A stretch of 64,000 nucleotides of DNA from Antedon mediterranea (GCF_964355755.1 NC_092674.1:4965001-5029000); one strand, 5' to 3'; shown: positions 1-11,781, counted from the stretch's first letter. The notes: generated from the sequence alone by a model not told the origin. Program-made: numbers and translations.

Positions 1-415
1 TGTGATGTGCCCATATATGGACATGATGATGACATATCACTACCATATTTGGGAATATCAATACCATAATTATTTGGGCACATTTTGTCAAAATAGTTTG
101 ATATTGTAGAAAAAGCTTAATGAAACAGAATCACAATATTTGCAATATTATTATTTTTTTTTTTATTTGATAATTAGAATCCATCAAACCTTAATGTATA
201 TTTACAATATTATTGGCAAAATATATATTTACAATATTTCTATATTAGAATTTACAATATACTTTAATATATCAGTATTTAAAATAAAAGAACCGGGGAC
301 TTATTACTAGGGAAATACATTAAGCGAATCTTTGGAATATTTTTTTAGCGTTTCGTATTAATTTGCAATACTGTGCACTCAAATTATAGAAGTTCCCATT
401 TGAAATCAATGAAGG
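1..415. other. Intergenic AT-rich sequence
   Basis: No gene or recognisable repeat is seen. The stretch is AT-rich with several AATATT-type runs and lies downstream of the minus-strand GPCR gene. Confidence 0.5.
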
Positions 416-421
416 TTTATT
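416..421 (-). terminator. Probable poly(A) signal of the GPCR gene
   Basis: TTTATT on the plus strand reads AATAAA on the minus strand. It lies 83 bases beyond the GPCR stop codon, a normal 3'-UTR distance. No transcript data are available to confirm the cleavage site. Confidence 0.45.
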
Positions 422-503
422 ATACGAAAAAAAATATATATGCTGGCTTGTTGGATTTAGGCCTAAAATTAGTGCTAATCGTTATCAGTATTTCTGTTTT
501 TCA

Positions 504-3500
504 CTATAAATTACACGATTTCTGTTGGGTACAAACTGTTCGGATTGGTGAAGTTGTTTGTCCATATTTCTGATTTAAAAGCGTCGTCATTTTAACAAGA
601 CTGAATGAGATAAAAATGAACACGCCTTGCAAGCTGTTTAGAATGACAAAGATGTACCACAAAACAGGATGATCAAAGAACGCAGTGAGACATCCGACGA
701 TCCATGTCAAGCCCATGATACAACATATCTAACAATGAATACAATTTGAATAAATAAATAAATAAAAATGAATACAATGGAAAGGAATCATAATTTATGT
801 ATTTATTTGATTTGTTCAAGTTTCTTTTACAATGGTATAGATGACTTCAAGAGGCCCTCTTAAAAATACTACAAACATATACAGACGGCATTCAAACAAC
901 GATACAAGAGGATTCAAAAGTGTAGATTCTCAAACATATCGAGAGGTGGCGCTTTTAAATAGCGTCAGAACAAAGTGACTCGAGTATTTAGTTGGAAATT
1001 TAAATTTAATCATTCAAAAATAAGTAATTTTTACCTTGGCATAAATGTTAACGTTTGATATTCCATCTCTTAATTTAGAGCTTTTTCTGATCTTTCTTGA
1101 TTTTTTCTTCGATTTTTCAATTCCGTGAACTATGACAACAAATAGCAAGGCGTTGACTGCGAATATCGTCCCACTTGGGATACCAAAAAGTATCAACGCT
1201 GCAAACTCATCACGAATCCAACAGACAGTATCGTCACCGTATGAAAACTGTATTGGTACGCCATCAAAGAAGTGTGTAATCACAAGAATTAAGACGAAGA
1301 CAAGAGGAATAATCCAGCAACACAGTAAATGCATTGTTATAGGTTGTTTTCTTTTACGAAATTTTATCGATGATTTAAATGAATGGAATGATTTGAAAAG
1401 AGATAGTGACATCACGAACATGCACATAAAAGAGACAAGCCAGAGATAGTGAAGAAGGCATGCAACAATGGTACATATGAGATGACACTGAACGAACGTT
1501 CCTGCAAATAAAGTCCCAAATTGAGCAAGAAATAATGAAATAGAAATGTTCAAAACAATTTTACTTGAATTTGTGCGCAACGATTTGCCGATGCAACTCA
1601 GTGCGCATGTCAGAAATAAACAACAGAGTGATAAAGATACGCCAACCAAGTTGATTATTTGAAGTGTTTCTTCGTAAATGAAGATAACCGTCGTTGTCAG
1701 TGCAGTTCCATTTTGGAAGAGAAATGAACAAACAAAAACGGTATCGTTTGAAACCTGTATTAATTCGTCATATGAAAACTTATCACCAGTTTCGATATAT
1801 ATCCAAGTATTGTTTTCTGTGATATGGAATTCGTTAATACTCAATGCAACGACTGGACAAGATGGAGGATGTGGCGTTTGTGTTATGCAGTCTGTTATCT
1901 CTACTCTTCCAATTGTTGTTTTATTTTTCATATTAAACTTCATCTTAATTCTGTAACTGTAATCTGTTATGGTGAAATTATCAAGTCCATCAGTAACTTC
2001 TATCGATTCAGTTTGATATAATATATCTATGGTGTTTACATCCAACCCTTTCGTGATACACCCTCTATCGACTGGTAATGTACCATTACTTGAGCAAGTC
2101 TGTATCATCGTTAAGTTTTCTAACAGAAGTTCTTCAGTATTCTGGTGAATTGTTATTATAACTTCACCAAGAAGATTGCATGCTGATGTCTTAATGACAA
2201 ATACAACGTCCAGTGTACCAAGATAATGAATATCAACCATTGATGTATTGTATTTCTTTACCAATGACGTCATCTGAAGCAACAAACTGCTTATCGTGGA
2301 TTCATTAACAACTCTGTAGCGTACTTCAACAATATTCGGACTACTGCACATACAAAAGAGTTCTGAAAGTTGCTCAGGCGTTGTTGCAATTGGGACATCT
2401 TTTAAAGGCGCCATTCTGTAGATGCATCCGTTCTCTGTAAGAACTTTTCCTTGTTCGCAAAAAGTATTAATACATACTTCTTTAAAGGGATTAAAAACTC
2501 GACCTGATCCGCAGTCAATTCCTTTAGTGGTTGTTCTCTTTGTTGGCGTCTCCACGCTAAGATCTCCACTAGAAAAGTCAATTAGGATACTGATTGGTAC
2601 AATTCTGCCCGAGATTATGATATCAGGTGAAAACGCGGGGACCGGTTCTTCCATTATAGAATCTTCCATCATATAGTCTATAGATATAGATGTCAAATGT
2701 CCACTATCATCAGACATATCTACTTTTTGACGTGGCCCCTTTTTGTCGACTAGACACATGTAATCCGTTTCGTCGTGGCAACGCGCACAATGTGGATTCG
2801 CGTATTTGTGAGAATTTACGTATACAGCAGCGGCGTAACTTTTGCAGAGATTTGCGGTATTTTGTTCAGGAAAGTATGGAGGGCAATGTTTAATCCCAGA
2901 AGAACATCGTCTTTTATAGCTACCACCGGTAGGGTTATATTCATAGGTACATTCAGTATCATCAATTTGGGAAAGAATACTGTGTGTTGATGGGTTTACA
3001 TGAGAAAAAGATGTTTTTATTTTATTTCTGCAATTTGCGGTTATCTGCCATGCCATGACGTTAGAAATGGAAACACCATTACAAAGGGCACAAAACACAT
3101 TTAAATAAGTTAAATTATGCTTATCACTAACAGGAATCGTAAATAGAAGATCGTCTAGATCTGGTTTCTCGCAATTCGACAGAAGATCTTTATCAACTGT
3201 TTCTGGTGAACACTTTGAAATTACGAGAAAATTATCGCTGCTTTGATCATCCAGGCATATAGTACTGTCCAATAGCGATGGCGTAACATTTGGAAGATTG
3301 TTGTTCTGGCAACTTTTCCAGTAATCATAACAGCAATCGCCATACAGTTCACAATTTGAGTCGCAGTGACACAAGCCTCGTTTTTTCAGAGAACCACATT
3401 CATTTTGACAAGATTCATGGTTACTACAGACTTCATCAATCAGATACATACCTTTAGAAAAAAATAAAAGAAGAGAAATTCAATAAAAATAACTCATAAC

Positions 3501-4098
3501 TATAAAGCAGTTCATTCAAGTACTTTAAGCTGCATTTGAGTTTAGGAAACTTTAATATTTAAGGTTTGTTTTAAGGTTTAGAACATACTGCGTTTAACAT
3601 TTTTAAAGAAAGTACATTTTCAGGTTATTAAAAGTTCATTTTTACATATTTTATTCAACAATTACATGGATCTTAACAAGGCATTTTAGTAGTTGTGCAA
3701 CCATGTACACAAAAGACAAACGTGTAAGATGTACAAACACATAAAAGAAACAAATGTGGGTTTCATAAGTCTACAATTTTAATGACAATTTCAGTCCCAA
3801 AAAGTAGCCGAGAGAATGGTTTATCAAACATGTGATTATCTACATTCAGGTGTAGTACCAACAGTGTTCTATAGTTTTATGGAGTTTAATGTATAACTAT
3901 CATTGAAAAATGTCACATTTCCTTATAATAACATTATGTACAATATTGTACGGGAATAAAATAATTTGTTAAAACCCGGCTTAACCTCGCCCCGTACTTA
4001 CCAGAACCAGGTTCCAAGGTATGCATATCGGAACCATAGCCCAACTTGAGAGCCTGAATAAACATTAACATCAAACTAACCACAACCATTGACGTCAT
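504..4098 (-). CDS. Somatomedin-B domain secretin-like 7TM receptor (3 exons, 912 aa)
   Basis: A complete receptor gene. Exon 1 is 4098-4002, exon 2 is 3451-1035 and exon 3 is 728-504. Donors are GTAAGT at 4001 and GTAAAA at 1034; acceptors follow pyrimidine tracts. Phases fit (1, then 0), giving 2739 nt including the stop. Exon 1 encodes a signal peptide beginning MTSMVVVSLMLMF. Residues about 41-80 form a somatomedin-B domain with eight cysteines (CSNHESC, CHCDSNC, DCCYDYW). A long Cys-rich ectodomain with several NxS/T sites follows. TM1 starts near residue 630, TM1-5 are in exon 2 and TM6-7 in exon 3, where GLTWIVG and ILNSLQGVFIF are family-B hallmarks. I see no clear GPS cleavage motif, so it may be closer to Methuselah-like receptors than to classic adhesion GPCRs. 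Ligand and G protein are unknown. Confidence 0.88.
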
Positions 4099-4204
4099 CG
4101 TTCACTTTCCTGACAATATAATGAAGATGTTATCATCACTTTATCGGTGACAATAACAAGCAGGTTAAATGACTTATCTAAAAGTTGAATGTGAATCTTC
4201 CCGT
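4099..4204. promoter_or_regulatory. 5' flank of the GPCR gene
   Basis: Sequence immediately upstream of the signal-peptide exon. It must hold the 5' UTR and possibly the promoter, but I see no TATA box in the short stretch before the SINE at 4205. Confidence 0.2.
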
Positions 4205-4470
4205 ATTTGGCATCTATTGACACAAGCGGTTAAGACAGTGGAACAGTAATTATACCTAGCCATGACATCGGCAGGGGTTCGAGCCTCACTCGCTTCATAG
4301 TTCTGGTGGTAGAACGAGTCTTCTCGGATAATGACTAGAAACCCGTAGGTTCAGTGTACACATCTGGCTCGTGTGTCTTTAAAGTACCTAGTATTCTTTC
4401 GAGACGAGTAGGGGGTTACCCCGGTGTACTAGTTCACACACCGGCACTGTCGCAAATAACTCCTCATGCG
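4205..4470 (+). repeat. tRNA-derived SINE
   Basis: The head resembles a tRNA gene: an A-box-like GCGGTTAAGACAGTGG near 4210-4230 and a B box GGGTTCGAGCC at about 4275. An unrelated body follows (GAACGAGTC, a hairpin around GGGGTTACCCC). It is not a functional tRNA gene because the acceptor and anticodon arms do not pair convincingly. Its body differs from the SINE at 7718. Confidence 0.5.
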
Positions 4471-5635
4471 GACCCTTCATTGTCAGCATATGCTGTTTAA
4501 GGTAACCCTCGAAATAAATACAGTTACATAAACATATTTTTTTTCAAAAACATCCCACTCCAATAATTAGCTTTGTCAAATGGTAACTATTCATCAAAAT
4601 TGTTCTGGGGTTCACATACTAACTAAAATTAACGGGTCGAAGAAACAACTTACTATATATATGGCTAATTTTTTTTTCTTAACTATTGCTATGTATATAA
4701 TATTTCAGAAAATGAACGTATTGCGCCGGGAATACATTCGTTTTAGACAGAGAAGGGTGAGGTTACTATCTCTTGTTTCAATGAGTTTATCCACACATAA
4801 TGCACTATTTTTCTAATATAAATCCCTTTTTTATTGATTAAATCAATTTCTTAATTTCTCCACAATAAAGGTAGTTATTTAATAATGTTAATATAGTATT
4901 TACTCACCTTACACACGTCACGTGGTGGTAATCGGCTGTCTGTTAGAGAACGTTGTCAGTAAATAACTACAGGCTATGCACGTGAAAATATAGAAAAAGG
5001 GGAATAGGAACAATTAAGTTTGTGACGAAATATTATTTCCGATATGTATCGGTACCATTCTATCGATTATTATTATTTCCTGTTTAAGCACGAAAGGTCA
5101 CGCCGGAAGGAAAGCAATACTAAATAGAAAGCCAACGACAATATCTTAACTAAAACCAATATTAAGTTAGTATAAAATGGAATCGTTAGATTTGTTTTAT
5201 TACATAATGGACATGACGCCAGAAAAAATTTAAAAATGGCGTTCGAAAAGTAATTGTAATATTCTAGTCAGATAGGCGTATAAGCTACCATTGGTTTTGG
5301 GTGGATCCCATGTGCCGATCTACAACCAGACGGTATCACAAAGCTTCAATATAGTCAGAAAGGCGTATATAATGTTGGCTTTGTTATTGGGCGTATACCT
5401 TGCCTGCGTACTATTGTGCGCAAGTTACAATGGCTACCAGGCGGCATCACAAAGAACATAATACACGTGATGCTTTGTTTTAAGGTTGTTCTTTTTTTTC
5501 TGCTGCCGAGCATAGAAACAGCGCTCATACAACAATATACACGGCGAGCCGTAGTGTATTGTTTAAACGTGAATAGATTCCGCGTACATTCAAATTTAAA
5601 TGTACACACCCTTTTTAATAACAATGGCAAGCGTC
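4471..5635. other. Intergenic, with a diverged direct repeat
   Basis: Most of this stretch holds nothing I recognise. At about 5262-5450 two diverged copies of a roughly 90-bp unit occur, each starting TAGTCAGA(A/T)AGGCGTATA and ending GGTATCACAAAG or GGCATCACAAAG. Opposite-strand ORFs of 74-96 codons here look like chance readings. Confidence 0.35.
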
Positions 5636-5641
5636 TATAAA
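5636..5641 (+). promoter_or_regulatory. TATA box of gene A1
   Basis: TATAAA lies 66 bases before the A1 start codon. The paralogue A2 has TATATAA at 11935-11941, 70 bases before its ATG, and the sequence after both TATA boxes is related (AGCAACT). Conserved placement supports a real core promoter. AACAATGG, a SOX-type word, lies just upstream at about 5620. Confidence 0.5.
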
Positions 5642-5707
5642 GCAACTCAGAAATTCCATCAAACTACCACTTTAAACTCACTGCACTAAGAGACACGACG
5701 TATAGAT

Positions 5708-6263
5708 ATGGCTTGTGTAATATTTCCTGATCTTAAAACCGTACAGTTAAGAAGTCCTCTAGCTTTTCATGAACTGGTTGTAGCCGCTTTACTTGATTGT
5801 CCAGATAACACTGGTAATTCTCTTGATGTTCTTCACATTATCTGTCGAATTTGCTCGGTAGCATGTCGATTGACGTACATACAGGATATTCGTCAGATTT
5901 TCAACGAATATGAATTCATTGAGAACGTTGGAAAGAATCGCTATCATCTGATGGACGGTTGGAAAAGTAATTTGCCATTTGTCATCGTTGTGAATGGCAT
6001 GGAATTTAACGTTTGCGCCAGCACTTACAACGAATGGGTGAATTATCTACATGAAATATCTGAGACATCAGTCATTGTGTCCACTACGTCATTAAGGACT
6101 TGCAGGGATTGATGTAAGAACACACCACATAGACTTTGAGCTTGTACATACTGGACGTAAAGGAAATGAGCGTACAATATGGGAATACAAATATCAAGAA
6201 CAAACTCCTGAGAACAATCTAAAACAATATGGCAATGGAGAACGATATGTACCTATAATATGA
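5708..6263 (+). CDS. Gene A1: small single-exon protein, possible winged-helix fold
   Basis: The first frame (5708-6112) encodes 134 residues. It begins with a helix-rich segment (PLAFHELVVAALLDCPDN) and later has NRYHLMDGWKSNLPFVIVVNG-type sequence. The order, a helical start then a GWK-N core, loosely resembles a forkhead winged helix; that is inference from a weak pattern. The same segments recur in A2 (PLSFNELIVADML, KYRLRDGWKNLPNIIIVNG), which shows that the frame is real and under past constraint. After the stop at 6110-6112 another frame stays open for about 50 codons to a TGA at 6261-6263 (ELVHTGRKGNERTIWEYKYQ), so a one-base indel or an unrecognised splice near 6100 may hide the true C-terminus. 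The symbol and function are unknown. Confidence 0.6.
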
Positions 6264-7717
6264 TATACTAATACGCAGAAGAAGTATGAAAACAGTTTAA
6301 TCAAAAGCAGTTGTTGATGAATACATCAATTTTACTTGTTGTATGTTTTCATTGCTTTATGTTTTAAAATAATATACATATAAACAAACATAGAAATATT
6401 ATTCTTTTTGTTGTGTTAATTTTATGTAAAACATGTTGCGATATTTCCATTATATACTGTATAACAAATGGTTATTAGTAAAAGTAATTTTTAGTGTCAA
6501 TTATTGTACTTATCGTCAGCCATAATAAAAATGATGTATAGTTAATAATGAAATAGTTTATGTTTTTTACCTGTGTATAAATTTTATGTGGAAAAATTAC
6601 GATATAATAAAATTGTTTCTAAATTCACACAATAAGGCTGCTCAACCGATCGCACTAGATAATATAATAATTTTAATAAGATGAAATGTATTATAGAATA
6701 TGACACCAGGAAACTATAGAAATTTTGTTCGCAAAAGTTTCGATGTAGGCCTACAGTATGTCGGGTATATATATGAGGCGTACATTAACTGTTTGCATTC
6801 CGATGTTGGGTGGATCAGAATCTTACACGCCAATTTGCTCAAAACAATGGATACATACAATAGTTACCAAATAAACACCAAGTCCAACAAAAGATAAGTT
6901 TCAATCAATCACCCACCGGGCGCGGGCGCTCATTCGTATGAGCATTGAGCCTAAAACAGAATAGATATACAGAGACTTCAGAATAAGCATACAACATTTT
7001 ATGGCATATACAATTTTATTGGAAAAAAAGGAACATTCTAAACGTGTAACCTGCATGTGATTGTGGATATGTATAATTAAAGTTAGATGGGGATTTTATT
7101 TTTCTAATATCACGTACATGGATGCTCAGGAAAAAGCCCGTCTTGTTATAGTTCATGTGATATCATTTTAGGTGGGCGGAAATTGGGGGGAAGATTAGAA
7201 ATATTTTTCGAATGATTATTGGAGACGTGAGAGCAGCGTGGTCCAAGAGGATTGTACCACGCCTTCTCAGTTCTCAAAATAGAAACTTGGTAAACTTTGT
7301 TTTCACACAATTCCTGCTTATAATATATAAAACAATTTACAAACATTTATATTCTCAACACGACTGAGATACCATGAAAAATCCGGGTTCGTTTGTGGAC
7401 GATGTAACCCATAAGAATTCTTGGTAAAGTCGATTTTTAGAATCAGTGACAAAATACACTTATAATACAATTCTTTGCACTGTGGTCATAGAGAGTACAT
7501 ACTACTTGTTGAAACTAAAATTTTAAATGTTAAAATACTACTAAAATGTTGTGCTTAACACAGAGAAAAACCCCACAAATTTATTAATAATCCAAAAGAT
7601 TTTTATATATAAAAATTATATATATGAACGTAATGTATTGAATTTATTCAAAATCAATAAAAACTATGAAATAACAATATACTTCAAAATCGAGATTATT
7701 TTGAAGTATATTATGAT
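6264..7717. other. Intergenic, nothing recognised
   Basis: AT-rich sequence. The two short ORFs here (6700-6897 plus, 7146-7346 minus) show no domain, no splice context and no similarity to the rest of the window. A small GC-rich hairpin-like stretch is at about 6917-6950. Confidence 0.4.
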
Positions 7718-7937
7718 TGTAGTGCTTGGTGGTGGTCAACGTGCTTTCCGCCTTCCAATCCCATGGTCCAGGATTCAATCCTGACCTAGTAGTCCTACCA
7801 GGATTGTAACTCACGGACTCTTTAAACTCCCTAAGCCTCAAATGAGTAGTTTATAAGCACGACAAATTATTAAATAGTTTATTTATCCATCCTGTAATTG
7901 GCGAGTTACTGGCTGTTGGATGCGTATGAAAAAAATA
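7718..7937 (+). repeat. tRNA-derived SINE, family 2
   Basis: A tRNA-like head has a B box at GGATTCAATCC (about 7770) and an A-box-like region around GTGCTTGGTGGTGGTCAACG. The body contains ACTCCCTAAGCCT and the tail ends CCTGTAATTGGCGAGTTACT followed by an A-rich run. A second copy of the same SINE lies on the opposite strand at 52885-53095, sharing both head and body, which establishes it as a dispersed family. Confidence 0.7.
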
Positions 7938-7959
7938 TATATTACTACACCTCTCTGAT

Positions 7960-8012
7960 GGTCACACGTAACGGGCGGCGGCGTCACACGTAACGGTTGC
8001 GCGTTGTTGCCA
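7960..8012 (+). promoter_or_regulatory. GC-rich candidate promoter of gene B
   Basis: A GC-rich island in AT-rich DNA carries two copies of GTCACACGTAACGG about 20 bp apart. Each contains a MYB-type TAACGG word and a CACGT core. It lies 150-200 bases before the gene B start codon. The assignment rests on position and repetition only. Confidence 0.3.
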
Positions 8013-8164
8013 TGGACGCCTTGTACGCGCTTCGATGTTACTACGATACAGAACGCAATTGCCATATCAACGAATCATAACAGAAACGCTCAGAAAACTA
8101 TTGGAAACCTTTCAGGAAAGTTGTATTATTTTAATATCTCGTACTGTTTCTATATTAATTACAA

Positions 8165-9917
8165 ATGGGTAATCCTTTGACCATATGTCAACGCAACTCA
8201 GTTGAGGAATTTGTTGCAGATAATCGCGAAGAATTTAATTCGCAAGACGGAAGTAGTGTTGATCCTCCAAATGTCCAGGTATTAATGGCCACCGAATGTA
8301 AGAACATGACGGCAGATGATGATAAGCTGTCGGGTACTAAGGATGGGAAAGACGAGAAAAAGAAGTCTAAATCCCGTTTTGCCAGACTTCGACGATCACT
8401 GAAGAAGTCCAGGAGAGTCGGACTTGATAATGATGCTACCGATGCTGCAGCAATCAAAGACACTTGATGATAAACAACCACCAGTTGATGTGGTGACAAC
8501 AGAAGCTGTCAATGGCAATGGAAGGTATGTCTGACATTTGTTTAGTATAGTGTCTAGATGTACTGTATATATTGGATTCTTAAATTAAAATATTTTACAA
8601 TCAATAATTTAATTTGCTTTTATTCCCAGTATTCAAACGGAACTTAAAACAGAAGTCATTGAAGTAGATGAGCTCGAATGTGAAGACATGGAAGAAACGA
8701 TTGTTATGTAAGCCTAAATATTACTTTACATGCATACATTAAATAATAACTTTTAAAAAATCAGAATGTTTGAATTTTGGTCCATTATTTTATTATAATT
8801 ATTATTTTATTTTGAATTCAATAGAGATCATCCCATTGCTGAACTGATTGCTGACAACGACGATGAGCCCATTGCTGAACTGATTGCTGACAACGACGAT
8901 CAGCCCATTGCTGAACTGATTGCTGACAATGACGATGACCTCATTATCGCAGAGAATAACTCTGACGACAGGAACAGTTTGGAGTCGGACGTAGAAGACG
9001 ACGATGAAAAGATGGTCCAAGAAGGTATGAGATGCCTTTTATTTAAGATATTGTTTATTTTGGCCTAAATTTATAGAAATTTCATTTCTAAAAATGAATA
9101 AAACTTATTTATATATTACGTACTTTTTTTTCTCAAAAGGTGACCATGATTGGATTGCCGAGGCACAGATTCTAACCAGTCAGATTAAAAGGTATAAATC
9201 AAATAGTTCATCGTCATTATTATCATCATCATTATTATCATCATTATTATCATCTTCATCATCATTATCATGATCATCTCATCATCATAATTGCCATCAC
9301 TCCTCATGATCACAAATCATCTTCAAAATCAGCCTATGATTATGATAAATATTACTTTTTTTCAGCTTTGCATCGGAAATGTCAGTAGACAGTCAGCTTC
9401 AACGACGTCACCGACCACCGACACGATACGGACTCATGAAAGAGCTGAAATTATCGTTTGGGCCTGGTGTGGACAGAGAGCTACCATCAATCTTCGCCAG
9501 TGTTGATCAAAATAACCATCCTTCTCGTCATCGTAACAATCCGCTAATGGAAGGAATTAAACATGCTAATCAATTCCACCAGCAGGTAGGCCTAAATAAT
9601 AAAATATCACACCGACAATAATTAAAAACAGAAATAATAAAGGGAGTTGGTGAGGATGAGGGGGAGAAAGGGGGAATGTCAGCGGACTTATTTTATTTAT
9701 AAAAAGTCTCTAATTTAACCTTCTTTTTTCTAATAGTACAAACTAGAAGAGGAAGAAAGGCAGAAAAAGACGCCTTGATAGACTGGCCATGAGGCGAGAA
9801 CAAGACATCCAGTATAAGTTAAGGATGTGGGAAAACCGACAAAGACAGAAGGAAAGAGATCGGTTAGAGGTTCACTTTGAGGTGGACGCGTCGAGTGGTA
9901 GCGGTGTCACGGCCTAG
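8165..9917 (+). CDS. Gene B: six-exon acidic/basic protein of unknown function, two apparent frameshifts
   Basis: Exons are 8165-8524, 8630-8707, 8825-9024, 9140-9191, 9366-9585 and 9737-9917, all bounded by GT/AG with matching phases. The N-terminus MGNPLT could be N-myristoylated. A basic stretch (KKKSKSRFARLRRSLKKSRR) follows. Exon 3 has three copies of a 14-residue acidic repeat (PIAELIADNDD). The C-terminal part is charged and probably helical (RREQDIQYKLRMWENRQRQ). Two one-base shifts interrupt the frame: near 8450 in exon 1, where the first frame stops at 8465-8467, and in an A run near 9768 in exon 6. On the other side of each shift the frame is open and agrees with the splice phases. 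Either the assembly has indel errors or the gene is freshly broken. I recognise no family. Confidence 0.6.
8836..8940 (+). repeat. 42-bp coding tandem repeat, three copies
   Basis: CCCATTGCTGAACTGATTGC and what follows it repeats three times at a 42-bp period inside exon 3 of gene B. Each unit encodes 14 residues ending in a run of N/D. The copies are nearly identical, so they probably arose by recent slippage. Confidence 0.85.
9195..9280 (+). repeat. ATC/ATT microsatellite
   Basis: An interrupted trinucleotide run (ATC, ATT, CAT words) lies in intron 4 of gene B. Confidence 0.8.
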
Positions 9918-10023
9918 GGGGGTTTCTTAAGAAGATCACACAAGGATCATTTAGTTATTAGAATCATCATGTATATCAACGACTACGAAGTCAAACAGAA
10001 GAAATATATTATTTACAGACAAC

Positions 10024-10029
10024 AATAAA
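10024..10029 (+). terminator. Poly(A) signal of gene B
   Basis: AATAAA lies 107 bases after the last-frame stop at 9915-9917. Its position supports the exon 6 gene end. Confidence 0.6.
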
Positions 10030-10084
10030 GATTGTCCTATTTTTTCAAATTTTGCGTGTTATGCCTATTTTGTTTAAATCTATA

Positions 10085-10400
10085 TTACAAGTGAGAGAGT
10101 TTGTACGTCTGTCTGTCTGTCTGTATGTTTGTTCGTTATACAAATGTTTTGTTAGTGCACGTAATCTTACATATGGGGTATCAAAATGACCGCAATTGTA
10201 CCGGGAATGTTCTAAGCTATATTTCAACATCATCCGCCCCCTAGGATCCAAGTTAGGGACCAAACTGTGATCAAAACCCCCACTTTCGATGTTTGTTCGT
10301 TATACAAATTTCTGTTTCTGCACGTAACCATACATATGGGGTATCAAAATGATGGCAATTGTACCCGGAAGGTTTTAAACTACATTAAAAAAATTTCCCC
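10085..10400 (+). repeat. Diverged tandem repeat, about 185 bp unit
   Basis: Two copies share TTTGTTCGTTATACAAAT and CATATGGGGTATCAAAATGA, then a (G/A)CAATTGTACC(C/G)GGAA segment. A weaker third copy of the later part lies near 10920. A short TCTG run (10107-10122) precedes the first copy. Confidence 0.7.
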
Positions 10401-10417
10401 CACTCCTGGTGTTTTTG

Positions 10418-10449
10418 TGGGAGGGGGGTGGGGTTGGGGGTGGGGGTGG
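10418..10449 (+). other. G-tract cluster (possible G-quadruplex)
   Basis: Five runs of four or more G with short spacers occur within 32 bases on the plus strand, enough for an intramolecular quadruplex. It lies in a non-coding region. Confidence 0.5.
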
Positions 10450-11781
10450 TTTGTGATGTCACATTTTTGCTAGGGCTCGGGGTTGTAGGCTATCGAATTG
10501 TAAAATTATACTACAAAAGTTTTACAGTATTTGAATTATCCTCAGCAAGGCGTTTGGGGAAATATAGATATAGATATACATATTTTATTCATTAACCAAT
10601 ATGAAATCTATTCAATTACACATTTAGCAAAGTACTTTAACCATATCCAGCTATGTATCGGTCTCTTGGATTGTCTCATTACAGACATCCATTCCTGTGT
10701 AAACATACACACGTTGTTTACTGTTACTGTGTCTACATCACCAATCCTCCAAGGAAAAAACGTCAATTGTGGGAGAGTAGGGTTGGAGATAGGGTTTGGG
10801 TTCAGGGGATAGTGGGGATTTTGCTTACACCAGAATTGTGGTTTTAAAATGTTAAAGTATTTAATCATCCCTGGGAAGCGGCTGGGAGTTTGGGGTGTGG
10901 GGATTTAGGCCTATCACCATGACCGCCGAAACTGTATTTGGAATGTTTTAAACTACATTTGAAAACTGCCACTGAGGGATTGTGGGTTGGGAGTGATAAT
11001 AACATAATTTGTACTGGAACCGGCTTCAACACATCACCCAGTGTATCTGGGGTGTGTTGTAGGGGGAGGAGGAGCGAAAATACTAGCGTAATGAAGTAGC
11101 CTATATGATTGGATTGTACTAGGAAAAGTTACTATATTTGAACTGTCCAGGGGGGAGGAGTTAAGGTTTGTTGATGGTGGCTGGGGTGGTGAAAGAAGGC
11201 TGGAGGACCGCAGTATCTAAATTACATATTTTAATTACCAGCCAATATGACACCTATTCATTTACACAATTTACAACGTACTTCAACCATTATTAGACCC
11301 ATCATAGCTATGCATACTCCTCTCAATTTGAAGCTTAGGTTGAATTGAATTTGTCCATCAGTGGGAAGAATTTGTTTTTAAGAAAGAGTATGGGGTGTTA
11401 TTGAAGAAGGGTGGAGGTTGGTGAGTATAGACAGATACTGGCGTCGGGTGTTATGTACTGAGAAGGCTGTAAACTAATGTTGAAACCCGCCCTGGAGCGG
11501 GTATAATTACTAGTGTTGAATATTAGTGAGTAGGCCACCAGGGACTGGTCTATGATGAGTATGAATTAGTGATGGATGGATCCGATGGGAACATCTGGTG
11601 TTTGTCTTTCAATCAATTTCGTAACATCTTCACATGACAATGTTTACAATTCCTAAGAAATGAAGGGTTAGTAATAATAGCATGAAGTAATAGCAAACAA
11701 TTTATGATAATTTTTTTATGTGATACCAATTTATTTCTTATTTAGTTAGATTTATTAGGAGACTGTGTATTGTATCCGATT
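10450..11781. other. Intergenic sequence with G-rich repeated words
   Basis: No gene is seen. Several loosely similar blocks contain GGGGTG-type words and the phrases ATATGA(A/C)ATCTATTCA and TTTACACAATTTAC (10600 and 11250 regions), which suggests an old tandem repeat continuing from 10085. Confidence 0.35.

Noticed and set aside
4205-4300. Possible tRNA genes at the SINE heads (also 7718, 53060, 54205)
   Set aside because: A and B boxes are present but the cloverleaf arms do not pair and the heads are attached to SINE bodies.
5355-5645. Opposite-strand ORFs of 96 and 74 codons before A1
   Set aside because: They overlap each other on both strands, lie across the TATA region of A1 and lack any support.
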